DNA from: Gibbula magus
Taxonomy: Eukaryota; Mollusca; Gastropoda; Trochida; Trochidae
Reading direction: 5' to 3'
DNA length: 64,000 nt
Assembly: GCA_936450465.1 (NCBI GenBank)
Contig: OW388291.1
Location: forward strand, 75,787,936 to 75,851,935
In this document: positions 12,606 to 25,377 of the stretch, piece by piece
Layout of the letters: each line of letters starts with the position of its first letter
How positions within the stretch are numbered: position 1 is the stretch's first letter
The notes under the pieces: generated by a model
The model's input: only the letters and a program-made list of their open reading frames with translations
What the model was told of the DNA's origin: nothing
The model's database searches: none
Program-made: the position numbers and the translations under genes

Positions 12606-14310
12606 AATTAGCACTGAAGTGTGTTCAATGATATTTTATGAGCTTATGATATAAGATCTCAGTACTCCAGACTACTTTGTAGAAAAGGTATTGATAATGT
12701 TGGTTAAATGTATGCATGGAGTCTTATCTTAAGATAGACTCAAATTTAGAATTTGAAATATTTTTCTTTTTTTAAAATAAGGCACCCATCTTTTTAATCA
12801 AATTACTTGGACTGGAAATGACATGGACTTGTATTGTAACAAATCTGTTATCAGATATTCAGAAGATACCAGAGCCTGGCTGACAGAAACTGGTGTATTG
12901 TGAAATGAACCTTGAATGGAATAAATTAATGAAAAGCATTTTCTCCAGGAATTATTATCAGACTGATTAATACTGATATGAAGCGATCTAACACGTCATA
13001 CTTCCCCTCTGGCAAGACTTTTAAATAAAACTTGTTTCAGAGAGGATTTGACCTGCTACACTTGATGAGTGAGTGTCAGTGATATTGTGCCAATAAAAGG
13101 TTGAGTGACCCAATTCCCTAATTTTTACAGCACCCTGTGCATATACAATATTTTCGTCATGACTTATGTAAAGCTGAAAGCAATCAGGTCCCATATAAAC
13201 AGCAACAGAACACTCATAATGAATTATAGGAGTTGTTCGGACCTAAAGATTTGTGGCCTGGATTAAACGTATTAAAGAAAATCAATTGATTGGGGCAAGC
13301 AGCAGTGTTCAATATCTCTATTCCCTATGGACCAGTTAGACGCTCTATTGAGACGATAGAGTTAATCGAAGAGCAAAGATCATGGTCGGAGTAGATAGAC
13401 GCTTTTCACTTGGTTGCCCTCGGCTCTGTCAGAAGGGATAAATATTTGATGTTATTAATGCATTTTTATTAATGTCTTTTGAAACACCTTAATTAGGGCT
13501 GTTTTATTAAAAAACTAGAACATACATTTATCCAAATCCTTATTTTTTTGTTTTACATCTTTCAAAATGTTTATTTTCACTGTACCAAAACAAAACTGCT
13601 TCAAATCTGTCAATTCTTATACTTATATTTCTTTTCATACCACCACATAAGTATACACTTTTCAATTAATCAATTACAATATTGTTACTAGTGATGAAGA
13701 TATTCATGTTATTAATGTTTACTCTCGCGCCTTACTCTGAGGTATTTTGTTCATTCACTTATCATTTGATTGTTCTCGGTACTGTTAGATACTGATACTA
13801 ATCTTATTAGATTGAATAACAAACATAGCCATGATCAACACAATTAATATCATATAATTTTCTGTGAGGAAAATTATCATGAGTTCTTCATCTAAAACAC
13901 CTATGATTGTTTCTTGTCAACAATAAAGTGTACAATAAGAAACATAATGTATCTCTTTCATCAGTAAAGTAATACATATGATTGTTGTTCTTTTCATAAT
14001 TATACTCAGTCATAATAGTTTTCTTCTGAACTTTATTTATTTCCTTCAGAAGAATTCTCATTTGAATACGCCATGTGAGCAAAAACTCCTTCCGCTAGAA
14101 CTCCCCTCCCCATAAGAAAAGGTGTGCAGATCTATAAGTACCATCAAAGGAGAGACTTCACTGATAGAATCACGCTCCCACCCGAGGACATGCAGGCAAT
14201 TATCCATGTGTTACAATCGATCAGTATCGATGCTGTGTTTGTTGGAGCTGCTAATCAGATTATGAATCTTGCAGACAATTCCTCCCCTTGATGCTTTACA
14301 GTTCGTCATT
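12606..14310. other. No recognisable feature
   Basis: AT-rich sequence with short random ORFs only. No splice-flanked coding segment, RNA gene or transposon end was recognised. Confidence 0.4.
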
Positions 14311-15185
14311 CTGCTTCCACAAACATAGGCCCAGTGCATCTGTGTAAAGTGGACTTTATACTTGCATTTCAGAAGCAGTTATCACAAACATAGGCCCAGT
14401 GCATCTGTGTAAAGTGTAGGGGCTTAAACTTGCATTTCAGAAGCAATTATCACAAACATAGGCCCAGTGCATCTGTGTAAAGTGGACTTTTTACTTGCAT
14501 TTCAGAAGCAGTTATCACAAACATAGGCCCAGTGCATCTGTGTAAAGTGTAGGGGCTTAAACTTGCATTTCAGAAGCAATTATCACAAACATATGCCCAG
14601 TGCATCTGTGTAAAGTGTAGGGGCTTAAACTTGCATTTCAGAAGCAATTATCACAAACATAGGCCCAGTGCATCTGTGTAAAATGGACTTTTTACTTGCA
14701 TTTCGGAAGCAGTTATCACAAACATAGGCCCAGTGCATCTGTGTAAAGTGTACTTTTTACTTGCATTTCAGAAGCAATTATCACAAACATAGGCCCAGTG
14801 CATCTGTGTAAAGTATAGGGGCTTAAACTTGCATTTCAGAAGCAATTATCACAAACATAGGCCCAGTGCATCTGTGTAAAATGGACTTTTTACTTGCATT
14901 TCGGAAGCAGTTATCACAAACATAGGCCCAGTGCATCTGTGTAAAGTGTAGGGGCTTAAACATGCATTTCAGAAGCAATTATCACAAACATAGGCCCAGT
15001 GCATCTGTGTAAAATGGACTTTTTACTTGCATTTCGGAAGCAGTTATCACAAACATAGGCCCAGTGCATCTGTGTAAAGTGTAGGGGCTTTATGATTCGT
15101 TTCAGAAAGCAGTTATCATAAACATAGGCCCAGTGCATCTGTGTAAAGTGGACTTTATATATGCATTTCAGAAGCAGTTCAGAAT
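14311..15185. repeat. 62-bp satellite array, 13 copies, two alternating variants
   Basis: Each unit carries CACAAACATAGGCCCAGTGC and ATCTGTGTAAA. Units are followed by either a GGACTTTTTAC-type spacer (S) or a GTAGGGGCTTAAAC-type spacer (L). The order is S L S L L S S L S L S L S. Most S units are followed by GAAGCAGTTATC and most L units by GAAGCAATTATC, so the true repeating block is largely a dimer of about 125 bp. The minus-strand ORF over it is a repeat artefact. Confidence 0.9.
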
Positions 15186-16267
15186 TAACCTTTATAGACA
15201 CCAAAAATGTTTATGTTAGGATACATGCGATACATCATAGCAACATACAAAAAAAGCTTGTGAACATTTCTGATGTAGACCATTCAGTGTTTAGGAAACC
15301 TAACTAAACTGTGCAGATATATTTCAATCATGTCTGGGTCTAGACATGTCCAAATTGTCTTCTACTCATGTTCAAGATCTAACCTCTCTTATCTTCAACT
15401 CGGTATCATGGCAGACTTGGTTGATATAACTTACAAAGTGTGAAGTTGTCAGAATTCAGGATCATGTTCTCCAAACACAGACTGAGCTGTGCGTATTATT
15501 GAACAGCAAAAACATGTTGGGTCATTCATAGATCTCGAGGGGACACCTAAATCTTAACAACAGCTTACCGGTAAGTTTAAATGAGGGATTCTAACTAAGG
15601 TTTGCAATAATTCAGAATAGAATTTCCTCAACTTAGAAATACAAGAGACAATTCAAATTTGTATTCTACTCCTAGGTATGCAACAGTCTGGTCAGTACTA
15701 GCATTTCTTGCTCCAAAAATGATGATGATGCTTAAATAATTTTATCATCTATTAAACGTTCATTAAAATGCTAGTTTTGCCCACATATGCAAGATGACTC
15801 AACCATACCCCTTCCAGAGGAATGATCGAGGGAGGAAAGTATGTCAGCATTTCTGAGTATCACAGTAATACTAGAACAGTCAGTGTGAGTCAGTGTGATA
15901 TTCATGAATGTCCATATCAACATAATCAATAGGACACTTGTTTCAAAAATCAAGTTTTGAAACTATAATACTAAAGTCAACATGTTTATGCAATAAACAT
16001 GCAAATGTTGGCAATCCAAAGAAGAGAGTTCTAGGTTTATGAGGAAAAGACGGCAGTAAAGTCACGACTGTACCAACCAAATCTCCACAATCACCATCCA
16101 AATGTCAACCCCATCAAGTAAAGCCAAGGAAGCATTGCTTTAGCAGACAGAAGAATATGCATTGCTTTTCTTATGAGTGGGTCGACTAGATTGCCTGTAT
16201 AGAGGTCAGACCGGGCTGTTCTCAACACCAATTATAATAACACCTTATCTCTTCAATGTGTTTTAAT
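15186..16267. other. No recognisable feature
   Basis: Non-repetitive AT-rich sequence. A GTAAGT on each strand at the palindrome CTTACCGGTAAG (15563-15575) has no convincing exon attached. Confidence 0.4.
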
Positions 16268-17140
16268 CCAGAAAGTTATCTTCAAACTGTTTAACCTTTA
16301 CCTGTAGGTATTGTAGTCTTTAGTTGATTGCTGTCAGACAAGTGTTTCTGCTACTTGAGTAATAAAACAACTCGTTGTGCTTCTAAAGTTTTACTAATCC
16401 AGAAAGTTATCTTCAAACTGTTTAACATTTACCTGTAGGAATTGTAGTCTTTAGTTGATTGCTGTCAGACAAGGGGTTCTGCTACATGAATAATAAAACA
16501 ACTCGTTGAGCTTCTTAAGTTTTACTAATCCAGAAAGTTATCTTCCAACTGTTTAACCTTTACCTGTAGGAATTGTAGTCTTTAGTTGATTGCTGTCGGA
16601 CAAGGGTTTCTGCTACATGAATAATAAAACAACGCGTTGAGCTTCTAAAGTTTTACTAATCCAGAAAGTTATCTTCAAACTGTTTAACATTTACCTGTAG
16701 GTATTGCATTGTTTAGTTGATTGCTGTCAGACAAGGGTTTCTGCTACATGAATAATAAAACAACGCGTTGAGCTTCTTAAGTTTTACTAATCAAGAAAGT
16801 TATCTTCAAACTGTTTAACATTTACCTGTAGGTATTGTATTCTTTAGTTGATTGCTGTCAGACAAGGGGTTCTGCTACATGAATAATAAAACAACACGTT
16901 GAGCTTCTAAAGTTTTACTAATCCAGAAAGTTATACTTAAACTGTTTAACCCTTTACCTTTCAGTATCTATTGTTTAGTTGATTGCTGTCGGACAAGGGT
17001 TTCTTCTGCTTGAATTATATAATAACTACTTTAACCCTTCAAGTTCTTCTAATCCAGAAAGTTATCTTGAAACTTGTTTACCCTTAGTCTGCAGGTATTT
17101 TATTGTTTAGTTGATTGCTTTCATATGCAGGGTTTTTCTT
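16268..17140 (+). repeat. Tandem array, unit about 131 bp, about 7 copies
   Basis: Units contain CCAGAAAGTTATCTTCAAAC, TTTACCTGTAGGTATTG, TTTAGTTGATTGCTGTC and ATAATAAAACAACTCG. Copies start near 16268, 16398, 16529, 16661, 16794, 16922 and 17052. The last two are the most diverged. Non-coding. Confidence 0.85.
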
Positions 17141-17161
17141 CATTTATAATTAAATACAAAA

Positions 17162-18110
17162 ATAGAGCCATGGGCTCTGTAGCTCATCAGGATTTTATTT
17201 ATTATCTAAGGTTGAATATCTAAGTTTTCTCAAGTAATACATTGTTAACAAGCAAAAAATAGGTTTTTAGATCATGACCCCTGTGACCTGTATTTGGAGT
17301 CACAGGGTCACCAATCCTACAATTAAGAATCACCTTTGACCAAAGAGTCTCTACACAACTTTTCAGCTCTCTAGACCTTTTGGAAATGGAGAAGAAGATG
17401 AAAACAGGTTTTTGAAGATGTGACCCCTGTGACCCCATTTGGGGTCACGGGGTCACAAAATCTACAATTTAGAATCCCCATGGGCCAAGGAGTCTGCACA
17501 CAACTTTTCAGCTCTCTAGACCTATTGGAACTGGAGAAGAAAATGATAATAGGGTTTTAAGGATGTGACCCCTGTGACCCCATTTGGGGTCACGGGGTCA
17601 CGAAATCTACAATTTAGAATCCCCATGGGCCAAGGAGTCTGCACACAACTTTTCAGCTCTCTAGACCTTTTGGAACTTGAGAAGAAGATGAAAATAGGTT
17701 TTTAAGGATGTGACCCCTGTGACCCCATTTGGGGTCACGGGGTCACGAAATCTACAATTTAGAATCCCCATGGGCCAAGGAGTCTGCACACAACTTTTCA
17801 GCTCTCTAGACCTATTGGAACTGGAGAAGAAGATGAAAATAGGTTTTTAAGGATGTGACCCCTGTGACCCCATTTGGGGTCATGGGGTCACAAAATCTAC
17901 AATTTAGAATCCCCATGGGCCAAGGAGTCTGCACATAAAATTTCAGCTCTGTGGAGTCATTTGTTCTGGAGAAGAAGTCGAAAAAGCGAAAAGTTTACGG
18001 ACTGATGGACGGACGGATGGACGGACGGACGGATGGACGGACGGATGGACGGACGCCGGACACCATGCCATGCCATAAGCCCATCGGGCCTTTCAGGCCT
18101 GATGAGCTAA
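17162..18110. mobile_element. Pearl-like element C
   Basis: It starts AGAGCCATGGGCTCTGTAGC with TCATCAGG and ends TTTCAGGCCTGATGAGC, so the termini are short inverted repeats. The core is about five modules of about 146 bp. Each carries the near-palindrome GTGACCCCATTTGGGGTCAC, GGGGTCACGAAATCTACAAT and CCATGGGCCAAGGAGTCTGC. A (GGAC/GGAT)n tract at about 17998-18060 precedes the right end. This is the bivalve pearl architecture: terminal repeats, tandem core, ACGG microsatellite. Non-coding. Confidence 0.75.
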
Positions 18111-18129
18111 TAATGTCTACAACTTTATG

Positions 18130-18312
18130 CAGGGATCAAAGTTAATCTAATCAAAACATTGGCAATACAGACTTGTTAGTTTCCTGGCAAGACAAATGGA
18201 TCAAATCATCTTTAAATTCTAACAAGCAATTTCGACTACCAGCCAAAACAAATTGCTATTACTAGACAAACATTATTTTCACTAGCCTGATTAATGCCAA
18301 TTTTGAACCCTG
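18130..18312. mobile_element. Short hAT-like MITE, copy 3
   Basis: The ends CAGGGATCAAAGTTAAT and CCAATTTTGAACCCTG are an imperfect inverted repeat of the same type as copies 1 and 2. It abuts pearl-like element C. Confidence 0.5.
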
Positions 18313-19883
18313 CTTAATCTGTACTTTTTGCAAGAAAAAAGATTTGAATGCTGAACTACGCCATGAATATCAATATTCATATTATATATCAATAATCGTT
18401 GCAACGCTACATTGTAGTGTCAGTGTAGTTATGAGTACCACCAAGGTTCACTTGTTCCATTACCTCCTGACTATACATATACACCGTTCTCACGCCAAAA
18501 TGCTTATTGATAAACATATGATATGCTTTCACTTCTTCAGTTAAGATATCTTACAGATTCAAGATGAGAGTTCTACTAGGTCTCAAGAGCTTCTGTTTCA
18601 GTTCTGAACCCTTCCGGCCACCTGAATCCTCTGTCATTTCATTTCCTCAACATCCTCAGCATTTTGTTGGTAGGTCTTGATTGCGCTACAATTTCATCTC
18701 ATTATAAATTTAGACCAAAAAAGTACATTTATTTGCTTGCAAACATATCTGAATGTTAAGTTATCAATATCAAATAATGGAGTTTTAGCCTCTTGTGGCC
18801 ATGAGAATTGGGTTACCAAGATGTGAAATATAATATTTAAATTAGGTTTTGGTGATGTTTTGGGTTTCACATAGTTATGAAGATGAAAATGTTCTTTTCC
18901 ATATGTTTTTTCAGCGATTGAAAGATAATTTTCTGCAAGTTTGGCACAGTTATTTATTCGATAGCCCAAAAATGAATATACTTACTGTAATTCTAAGGTA
19001 ACAATATCACATGAAACTTATTTAAATAACATAAATGTATCTAATTTAGATTTTGCTTTAATTGTCATGATTTCGGCTGAGTTCCCATAGTTTAGAAATT
19101 GAAAGAGGACGTTATCAACACATACCCAACTTTTTGCTAATCTGCCCTGCCTAAATCGATTTAGGACGAAAATATATATTGTTGCATTTTTATGTTATTC
19201 CAAATATAGTAAACTTTAATTCTTTGTTATCAATCCCAAACTTTGAAACGTGTTTGAACACTAAAATATCTTTACTATGTATTTGAAAAAAAGAAAAACT
19301 ATCTTGTTATATTAATATTATATCTTGTTATAACACTTACATTTTGTCATTGAAAACAATTCAATGTCTGCACCGATGAGGTACTTTTATTACCAATAGG
19401 CCCATGGTCTTACAGTATTGGAAATAAAAAAATAGGAGATTTAGACATTTATCCACACAAGATATAAATGTGCACTTTTCTCAACCAATACCATTTCCCA
19501 GAAACCAAACATTGAACTAAAATATCTATTCTAAAATTCCAAGTCAATCTGAAATTTTCCCTTCAATTCAAAGTATTTCATGTTTGATATTCGACCATCA
19601 GTTTACTGACAAACAGTGTGTGGAAGAGGTCTCCAGGAACCCTATTAACTGTTAACTTCTGCTTAGAGTCTGTCACTAATTGCTACTATGTAAAATTGAC
19701 AATGTAATACTGTCACAAACCGTGAAAAATAACATTACAAAACTCATGAACAAAATAATAATTTTTTTTTAGATAGAGTAAAGGAAGAATATTCACAAGA
19801 AGTGGGTATAATCTGCCATGTTCTCAGCTTCTGGTGAACAGTGGAGCATGGTGAGGGTAGGGGTGGAAGACAACATCAGGAGG
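18313..19883. other. No recognisable feature
   Basis: AT-rich, without supportable exons or transposon ends. Confidence 0.4.
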
Positions 19884-20231
19884 GATTACAAGAGTCATCA
19901 GAAGATGACATATCCCACCGGTCCCACATGATTTATAAAACACATCTTTGACAGATAATTGTATATCTACTACTACTACTGCTCCGGCAGCAGACCTACC
20001 TAAGTCCAAACATGTTTCTATGGAAACACAAAATCATTAAAATTATCAGAAATCTCAAAATATCAAAAGGCAGCACTTCAGTAGGTGGGTAATACACATG
20101 TAAAGTTTCAGAAAGTTTTCATTAACGGTTTTCGAGTTCTGCTCCGGAAACAAATGATTACTGACGGAAGGACGGACAGACAGACATGGCGACCACTATA
20201 TGCCACGGTATTAGATACCTGAGGGATAAAA
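19884..20231. mobile_element. Pearl-like element D (same family as G), single core unit
   Basis: The left end AGAGTCATCAGAAGATGACA with TATCCCACCGGT matches the start of the large array at 61471. It has one core module (CAGCACTTCAGTAGGTGGG, TAATACACATGTAAAGTTTC, TCTGCTCCGGAAACAAATG), then ACGGAAGGACGGACAGACAG and the terminal TATATGCCACGGTATTAG. Confidence 0.65.
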
Positions 20232-20496
20232 AGCCACTTCCTGTAAGCAGACATGTTTTGACACTGTAGTAATGGAGGGTAATGTCCAACAGCCGCCAGT
20301 GCTAAACAGTTAAGTACTATGGTCTGATAGCTGTCTTCATCTTGTGTTCATAGCTTACAGGAAACTTGACATCATTTTGTAGTTGATGATTTCCTTTTAG
20401 TACCGGCAGATGTTACACCCAGTTAAGCTGGCCTACAGGACACATTTGAAAATATTCAGATTGCTTACTTGTAACATACACTTTCTGAATACCGGT

Positions 20497-20926
20497 AGTA
20501 TAAGTAATATAGGATTTTCATCAGTTATATGATACAACCATAAACTACCATATTGGAAAGTAAACAGGCCCAGGGATTGGGAAAGGTAGGGGCCATGGGC
20601 CATTTTTGCACAATGGATGAAAAAATGGCCCATTAAAATTTGATATTTTACTATTGCTGCAAAGGAGAATGGTCCATTTAAAATCTAGAAGATGGCTAAA
20701 AGCCCTAAAAATGGCCCATTGTCAAAGTTGTTTTTCCCAATCCCTGCAGGCCCAAATGAACTTTTTCCATAACGGTAAAATGATTCATGAGTTATATGAT
20801 ACAACCATAAACTAACATAACGGAAAGTAAATGGACACACAGAAATATTTCCAAAACGGTAAAATGACACATTGAAAAGTCAAAATATTCTATGAACTAT
20901 TTCAAGAATTGTAAAACAATTCATCA
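20497..20926 (+). repeat. Diverged direct repeats at the target locus of the large nested element
   Basis: AGTTATATGATACAACCATA followed by AACTA and GGAAAGTAAA occurs near 20524 and 20791. It recurs beyond the nested element at about 30316-30430. This repetition supplies an internal empty-site comparison for the insertion. Confidence 0.6.
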
Positions 20927-21306
20927 TTTGGGTGTTTTTCAAAATTGGTAGGTTTTTCCGTCCGATTCAAATAATTAGAAAAATAAGTAATTTGAAAAGA
21001 TTTTTTGGTTCTAAGATAAATATTTAGATGTTAACTAGTCAGTAAATGTGATTAACAATAAGTTTTGACGTTTGAATTTTTTTACAAAAACGCATTTTAG
21101 GGTCAAATTTGGCAGATTTACTCTGTCCGAGGGTGACGGTCATCATATACTTGTGCACAAATAATGTATAAATGAAAATAATTAAACAACTATATTCATA
21201 TTATACTTATAAGGAATGGTCAATGATGCTAAAACTGCATTTAATTTTTTTTAGAATAATTTTTTTTAAAATCTACACATTAAAACATGCTTGTCCGGCG
21301 ATTTCG

Positions 21307-22286
21307 TGTCCTGACCGTTACCAGGGTATAAAACGCCCACAATAATTTCTCCCTGGAGCTGGATTGTAATTCTATTTGCTGTGTCTACTGAAGCTATGAC
21401 CAGAGCATGTAACAAAAGGTGAAATAAAGAGATTTAGCAAATTTTGAAGAAATTTGACAACAATGAGTAAGCATCAATGTCATGTGTCAACCTTAATTGT
21501 CCAGACCGTTACCGATGTATTTTGTGTCAAATAAATCTCCTTTCTTTCTAATCTCACAATGGTACATTACCCTGACATGGAAGAGCTGGAAAAAAGGTCC
21601 TAAGTCTTTTTTTATGGATCATTCTTTTTTTTAAATTTTAGATCATTTACAAATTGTCCAGACCGTAACCTGTCCAAACCGTTACCAGACTGCAAAGTAA
21701 CGGCTTGGACACTTCTTGTAACGGTTAGGACAAAATGATTTGTGATTTGAGAAACTACTGAAGTTATTCATTAATGTTTAAAGAAAACACATAATTTAAA
21801 TAACTTTAATAGTCAAAATATTTTAAGTATCAAACCTTACTGTTTGGTGAATTTTTAACGTAATAACTTTGAAAGAAACAGTTTGAGGTAACGGTTTGGA
21901 CAAAAAATAGTAACGGTTTGGACCTATCTAAAATGAATTTGAATTTTAAAATTTATTTGCTTAAGTGTGATAGTGGAATTTTATTTACTTATATATCTTT
22001 CTTAAATGATTAAAACTAAAACATTTTTGTCAGGTTAAATTGTTATTTTTTATAAAATAAATGCTTAGGAAATTCATGGTAACGGTTTGGACAAATTTGG
22101 TAACGGTTTGGAACTTTTTTTCAGATATAAATTTTTATTTCAATTCATCTTCCTAAATATAATGAATCAGTGTCAATATGGAATATTTCATCAAATGATT
22201 CCATTTTTATGAATGCCCTCCATAATTTTAATATGTTTTTACTTACATAAAGCAGTGTTCTAGATTTTATGGTAACGGTCTGGAAC
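21307..22286. repeat. Left-arm cluster of GGTAACGGTTTGGACA-type motifs
   Basis: Minus-oriented copies (TGTCCTGACCGTTACC type) lie at 21307, 21498, 21655 and 21671. Plus-oriented copies lie at 21697, 21718, 21887, 21910, 22078, 22099 and 22271. Orientation switches once, at about 21690. The variable middle bases (TT, TC, CT, GA) suggest a degenerate recognition site. Confidence 0.8.
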
Positions 22287-23579
22287 TTTGCATCAGAATT
22301 TGTATCTATATATGTGGTAAACCTATGTTCATATTTGATTTGTTTATATATTAGTTAGTTATTTTGACATTAGTATAGACTTATGTCTATTAATATCACA
22401 TAAATCACTGAAATTGTTTGTTTTTCTATTACAAAATGGCTTTAATTATTGATGAAATGAATAAGACATCAACAGAGGAATAAAGATATATATCTGTAGA
22501 AAAGGCAAATTATCTAGCTGAAGAATAGCTGAGGAGTGGCAACAAAAGGTCAATAATCTCTGGCCTCTGCATTCATTAATATGTAACCAAAACATATGAG
22601 AAGAAAGTTTTTAACACCTATCATAATAACCCATTTCTAATAAACTTGTTTGTATCCAACCTGTATAGATTTGTTTGTTGTGTTCAACTCAGTAAAAAAG
22701 ATAATGATAATTAAAAAATACCTAATAACTAATAACTTTTGGAGTTTATATATAATAGTGATATGTTGTCAAATTCTTTGTAATTGAAAAATACTTATTG
22801 TCATCTCACTATTACTACATCTAGATATAACATTTATTGAAACAAGTTTATGTCATAGAGACTTAACCCTTAACATGCGAGCGACGGAATTATCCGGGCG
22901 GGCTATAAGCGATTCGTAGGTACCTCAATACGGATCCCGGATCGCTTACTTAGAAGAATTCACCGCTGTCTATGTACTTGGCCATCTGCCATACCGGGTC
23001 CCGAGTCGATTGTTTCCGCGACTCGCTGCATGAGAATGGCTGTATTTATGCTTCGCGACCCGATATGAGAAAGAGGCTTTTTTCAGTGTTTGGTCAGAAT
23101 GTCCAGCAAAATTCACACCAATTTGCGTGTGCATTGTTGACCCGTAACGCATCGATAATTAGCTTTACAAAAGGCCAATTTTGTCCTGCTTCGCTCCGAT
23201 GGCTACACTGCCCGGCGGCTAATTAGCACCTAAGTGTCTGCACTGCCCCGGGGTGAGATAGGCCCGTACAGGCTTATCTGTCTCGCATCCCGCCACATGG
23301 GCAGATAGCCTATGCTTATCTGTCTCGCATCTCGCCACATGGGCAGATAGCTTCTAATTACGGGAAGATATTGCGATAAGCTACCTTTCTCTCGCACTTC
23401 GTATCATATGAACCAATTGGTTGTTTTCATTTTTTTTATACCAAAATAAAGAGGAAAGAATGGCCTTTATTCCCATATAAAAATCGCAATTGCGCTAACA
23501 TAACTGAAAATACAGCAATCGCACAGAGATAGCCGACTTTCGCACTTTTGAATTTTGATACATGTGGCGCATTTACCCC

Positions 23580-24030
23580 AACATGCCTCGGCGCTCTATT
23601 TCTAAGAAACTACTTGGGATATTTTCATAATTTTTTTATCAGTATATAGATAAAAGAATTGTCTTCAATTCCATATAAAAAACGGGTATTTTCGGCAATA
23701 ACTTTTGATGCGCCAGGTGTCGCGCAGAAGGTGATATTCGGCTTTGAATAAGTGGCGCTCTTAGCATATACCATCATTACGGGCTTTATAACTTGTGAAC
23801 CGCAAGTCCGATTTTTATAATTTTTACATCATTGTAAAGAGAAAAACATTGTCTTCAATTCCATGTATAATGCGCATGCTTTCGGGAAGAACTCTGCATC
23901 CACGAAGCGCCGCACCAAAAGGTATAATTTTCGCACTTCATAACTTTTGAACCGCAAGTCCGATTTTTATAATTTTTACATCATTGTAAAGAGAAAAACA
24001 TTGTCTTTAATTCCAGATATAATGCGCATG
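23580..24030 (+). repeat. Subterminal direct modules, left arm of the piggyBac element
   Basis: Three to four copies share AACTTTTGAACCGCAAGTCC, TTTACATCATTGTAAAGAG, ATTGTCTTCAATTCCAT and a GCGCATG-rich tail. The copies near 23790 and 23935 are nearly identical. The same module occurs in the right arm in the same orientation. Confidence 0.75.
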
Positions 24031-24589
24031 TTTTTGGGAAGAACTATGCATGCGCGAAGCGCCGCAATATTGGTGTACGCATAAGTGAAGAAGTATGATA
24101 ATATATAACTAAAATACTGTTCTTTTGATACGCAAATATAGAGCTTTATAAATGATGAACAACTGTCATGACGGAATTTTGTTTCCAGTTTTGAAAAAAA
24201 AAATATAACATAAAAGCGAAAATATATTTGAGTACGGGACCCGCCGCTCGGGGAAAAGCCTTTTCGTGGGAATATTTTCTCAGGAAAATATTTCACTTTT
24301 CGGAGTTTCTAAAAATGCGTGAACATTTTTGTTACTGATGCCATTTGCGAAAGGTTTTTATTTCTAAAATTCAAATGCGAGGGCGCACCTTTCCAAACCA
24401 TTTGAATTGAATTTATTATTTTATCTTTTACATTATTGAATAAAAGACATTTCATTCAATAAGATTTTAAGAATTATTTATATGTGTAGCGGACTGAACT
24501 GAGCAGATGGAGAATTTGATTCCTCACCACTTTTATTACCAAAGTTCTTTTGTATCACAATTACTTTTTTAGGTATTAGTTTTTTCGTG

Positions 24590-25080
24590 AGCAGGGGAAT
24601 TTCCGACGGGATTCGCCATGAAATAATGAGAAAAAATTCCCATGAACATGGGCGTGGTCCGTCATCTTCGGGACCGACCCACAAGTATAAATATCTACCG
24701 GGGGGTGCGCGGACACCCCCGCTTTTGGTCGCCACCCCCCAAACTTTTTGTGCAAATTATTTTTTTTATTCTACTTTGAAATAAAGGTTCGTGTCATTCC
24801 GAGGTATGAAGGTTTCTGCTATATATGTCGAGAGGGCATGGGAACCCATTCCCAATAGAATCCGGGGTTCGTCCCATAGGTTTGTTCCTCGGAGTCTCTC
24901 GTTCTCAAAAGAGAACATGGGAAACCTGTCCCGCGATTGAATCCGGGGTCCGCCGCGGAAGACGGGGACGGGAATTCCCGGAGAGCATGGGAGTATGCTC
25001 CCATGGGTCCGGGCTCCGCCTCGAGAGACCGCTCCTTGGATGCTCTGCTTCTCGAAAAGAGAAGTCATTCGGCAACTGAC
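24590..25080 (+). promoter_or_regulatory. GC-rich 5' region of the transposase unit with triplicated block
   Basis: A sharply GC-richer stretch just upstream of the transposase. Three related blocks start CATGGGAACC, CATGGGAAACC and CATGGGAGTATG. Each runs through an ATCCGGGGTTCG-like or GTCCGGGCTCCG-like core, and the first and third end in TCTC..AAAAGAGAA. Short palindromes such as GGGAGTATGCTCCC recur. Position suggests promoter and first non-coding exon, but no TATA box or initiator is clear. Overlapping ORFs on both strands are artefacts of base composition. Confidence 0.4.
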
Positions 25081-25377
25081 AACCCGAGCTTCCCTGACAT
25101 AGTAGTTTATTTTCCGGGCCTCGCGCCCGGTGCTACACGTCGCCGAGGAAATCAGAAAATGGTCCGTTTGACATATGCGTCGGAAAAATCGGCGCGATGT
25201 CAGAAGCCGTCGGCGCTTGCGGCGCAGTCGTCCTAGATGGGCCGGGAGGTTCTGAAACTGGCAAATGAACGTCCATGAAGCTCACATTCATTATCTCTGT
25301 ATGTTTATTGTCTCTAATCACATGTTATATGTTGCATACATCTAACGCATTTTCAATCATTTACAGGTTGAAGCAGA

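Noticed and set aside
14956..15204. Minus-strand ORF with repeated HFTQMHWAYVCDNC
   Set aside because: It is a translation of the 62-bp satellite, and the frame breaks between units.
22970..23152. Minus-strand ORF beginning MRYGSTMHTQIGVNFAGHSD, also at 35299-35664
   Set aside because: Shared because both piggyBac relatives share their left arm. The frames diverge after about 35 codons and no domain is visible.
24478..25236. Several overlapping ORFs on both strands upstream of the transposase
   Set aside because: They lie in a GC-rich, stop-poor, triplicated block in the 5' region of the piggyBac element. No domain is seen, and the frames on both strands are equally open.
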